A stretch of 5,845 nucleotides of DNA from contig DAOVRE010000120.1 in assembly GCA_030628305.1 (NCBI GenBank), forward strand, positions 1 to 5,845, given 5' to 3'. The notes beneath the pieces were generated by a model that searched no databases, was not told the origin of the DNA, and saw nothing but the letters and a program-made list of their open reading frames with translations. Every line of letters starts with the position of its first letter. Position 1 is the stretch's first letter. The DNA is from Candidatus Heimdallarchaeota archaeon. GTDB taxonomy: Archaea > Asgardarchaeota > Heimdallarchaeia > Heimdallarchaeales > Heimdallarchaeaceae. Below are positions 5,156-5,845 of the stretch, piece by piece. A program made the translations under genes and the position numbers.

Positions 5156-5845
5156 ATTTGTTTGTTTTAGATCGAAGTTTGTTTTTTGCAAGTTGTTCTT
5201 TTTTGGAAACAGAGGTTTGCTTCAAAGGTTCAATTTTCTTGCTCTTTTTCTTTGTATGAGTTGCTCCTGAGGGAGTTGCACCAAATATTCTACTAAGCAA
5301 TGAACCAAAAGCAAAAGATACCATAAAATACCAAAGAGTAAAAGGTACTTTTGAAAATCCATTAAAAGCTGGGTCTTCCCATCCTGCAGATGTTTGGAAC
5401 CACGGTGTTCCTAACCAAGGAAAATTGCCAAGATTAAAGGGTAACCATGCATAATTATGTCCAAGATCTCCACTTGGAAAAGCGGATCTAAGTATGGCAA
5501 ATAAGAGCAGGAATGGTATGGTTGTAAAAAGCATTGGTTTCATTCTTTTGAACATCATTGAGGATTGAAGTTTCTTTACTCTTTCCTCATCTCTCTTAAC
5601 ACTCAACCATAATTTCTTATCAGCAGTTTGCATTGCTGTTTTTCTCTTTTGATTCCAATCGTTAACCTTCTGCATACTTTCCTTTAATGCATCAGTATCA
5701 AGAATCAATCGGGTAGCAAATGTAGAGATACTTGCAAGAAAAACTGCAGTAAGTGCGATAAATATTGCAGATGTAGGAAGCTCATTCCAGTTATTACTGG
5801 ATATCCAATCTGCAATTCCCGAAAACCAATCATCCCAGAAAGCCA
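5154..5845 (-). CDS. DUF106 YidC/Oxa1/EMC3-superfamily membrane insertase, 5' end beyond right edge
   Basis: The archaeal DUF106 (Ylp1-like) family belongs to the Oxa1/YidC/EMC3/TMCO1 superfamily and is thought to insert membrane proteins co-translationally. The frame is open to the right edge, giving 229 residues (numbered from the edge) without a clear start. A Trp/Asp-rich segment comes first, then a first membrane helix (about 24-47). A charged, coiled-coil-like cytosolic region (about 50-100, with DEERVKKLQSSMMFKRMKP) follows. Membrane helix 2 is TTIPFLLLFAILRSAF, followed by an external loop rich in Trp, Pro and Gly, and membrane helix 3 is LWYFMVSFAFGSLLSRIFG. A Lys-rich tail of about 37 residues ends the protein. 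Three helices with a coiled coil between the first two is the family layout. A TTG at 5708 is an unlikely start because it would remove the first helix. It precedes rpl34e by 10 bases, and adk and secY would be expected upstream. Confidence 0.88.
   Translation of the reverse strand, partial: AFWDDWFSGIADWISSNNWNELPTSAIFIALTAVFLASISTFATRLILDTDALKESMQKVNDWNQKRKTAMQTADKKLWLSVKRDEERVKKLQSSMMFKRMKPMLFTTIPFLLLFAILRSAFPSGDLGHNYAWLPFNLGNFPWLGTPWFQTSAGWEDPAFNGFSKVPFTLWYFMVSFAFGSLLSRIFGATPSGATHTKKKSKKIEPLKQTSVSKKEQLAKNKLRSKTNK

Noticed and set aside
5144..5191. 16-residue N-terminal extension of eL34 from a TTG
   Set aside because: It overlaps the DUF106 coding end, lacks family similarity, and a strong SD supports the ATG at 5143.
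5064..5270. Plus-strand 68-codon open frame, rich in Phe and Leu
   Set aside because: It is the complement of Lys-rich coding in DUF106 and eL34; a shadow.
5706..5708. TTG as the start of the DUF106 protein
   Set aside because: The same frame continues upstream through a good membrane helix expected in the family.

Overview
The window looks like an ordinary stretch of an AT-rich archaeal chromosome. The evidence is the run of archaeal/eukaryotic-type genes on the minus strand: a DUF106 YidC/EMC3-like insertase, ribosomal proteins eL34 and eL14, an archaeal-type CMP kinase and the H/ACA pseudouridine synthase Cbf5. Supporting this, the likely TATA elements lie about 26 bases before start codons at transcript heads, while good Shine-Dalgarno sites appear only inside the operon. 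The lineage cannot be fixed from sequence reading alone. Asgard or euryarchaeal-like affinity is possible but unproven.

Left part (1-2963). A PfkB-family kinase gene on the plus strand is cut by the left edge. It converges on a HAD-superfamily phosphatase gene on the minus strand. A 106-base divergent promoter region (1803-1908) then separates the HAD gene from a small plus-strand gene. That gene encodes a two-helix membrane protein with a C-x2-C-x4-C motif, and its 5' end looks frameshifted. It is followed on the same strand by a P-loop protein resembling the archaeal UPF0200 (dephospho-CoA/NMP kinase-like) family. That gene runs tail-to-tail into cbf5 with only 21 bases between the stop codons.

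Right part (2985-5845, all minus strand). Read in the direction of transcription, the order is DUF106 - rpl34e - cmk - rpl14e - cbf5. The first four genes are separated by 10, 5 and 2 bases, with SD sites overlapping or next to the upstream stop codons. cbf5 follows after 52 bases and may also have its own promoter. This is the conserved archaeal cluster that usually continues upstream with adk and secY, which would lie beyond the right edge. It groups membrane insertion, two ribosomal proteins, pyrimidine nucleotide supply and rRNA/tRNA pseudouridylation, all growth-linked translation functions.

No RNA gene, mobile element, CRISPR array or gene-free stretch over 300 bases was seen. The gap 977-1088 between the convergent pfkB and HAD genes shows nothing recognisable. 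I found no clear new multi-gene system. The best leads are the apparent frameshift in the small cysteine-motif membrane protein and the T6C8 tract within the first eight codons of cbf5.
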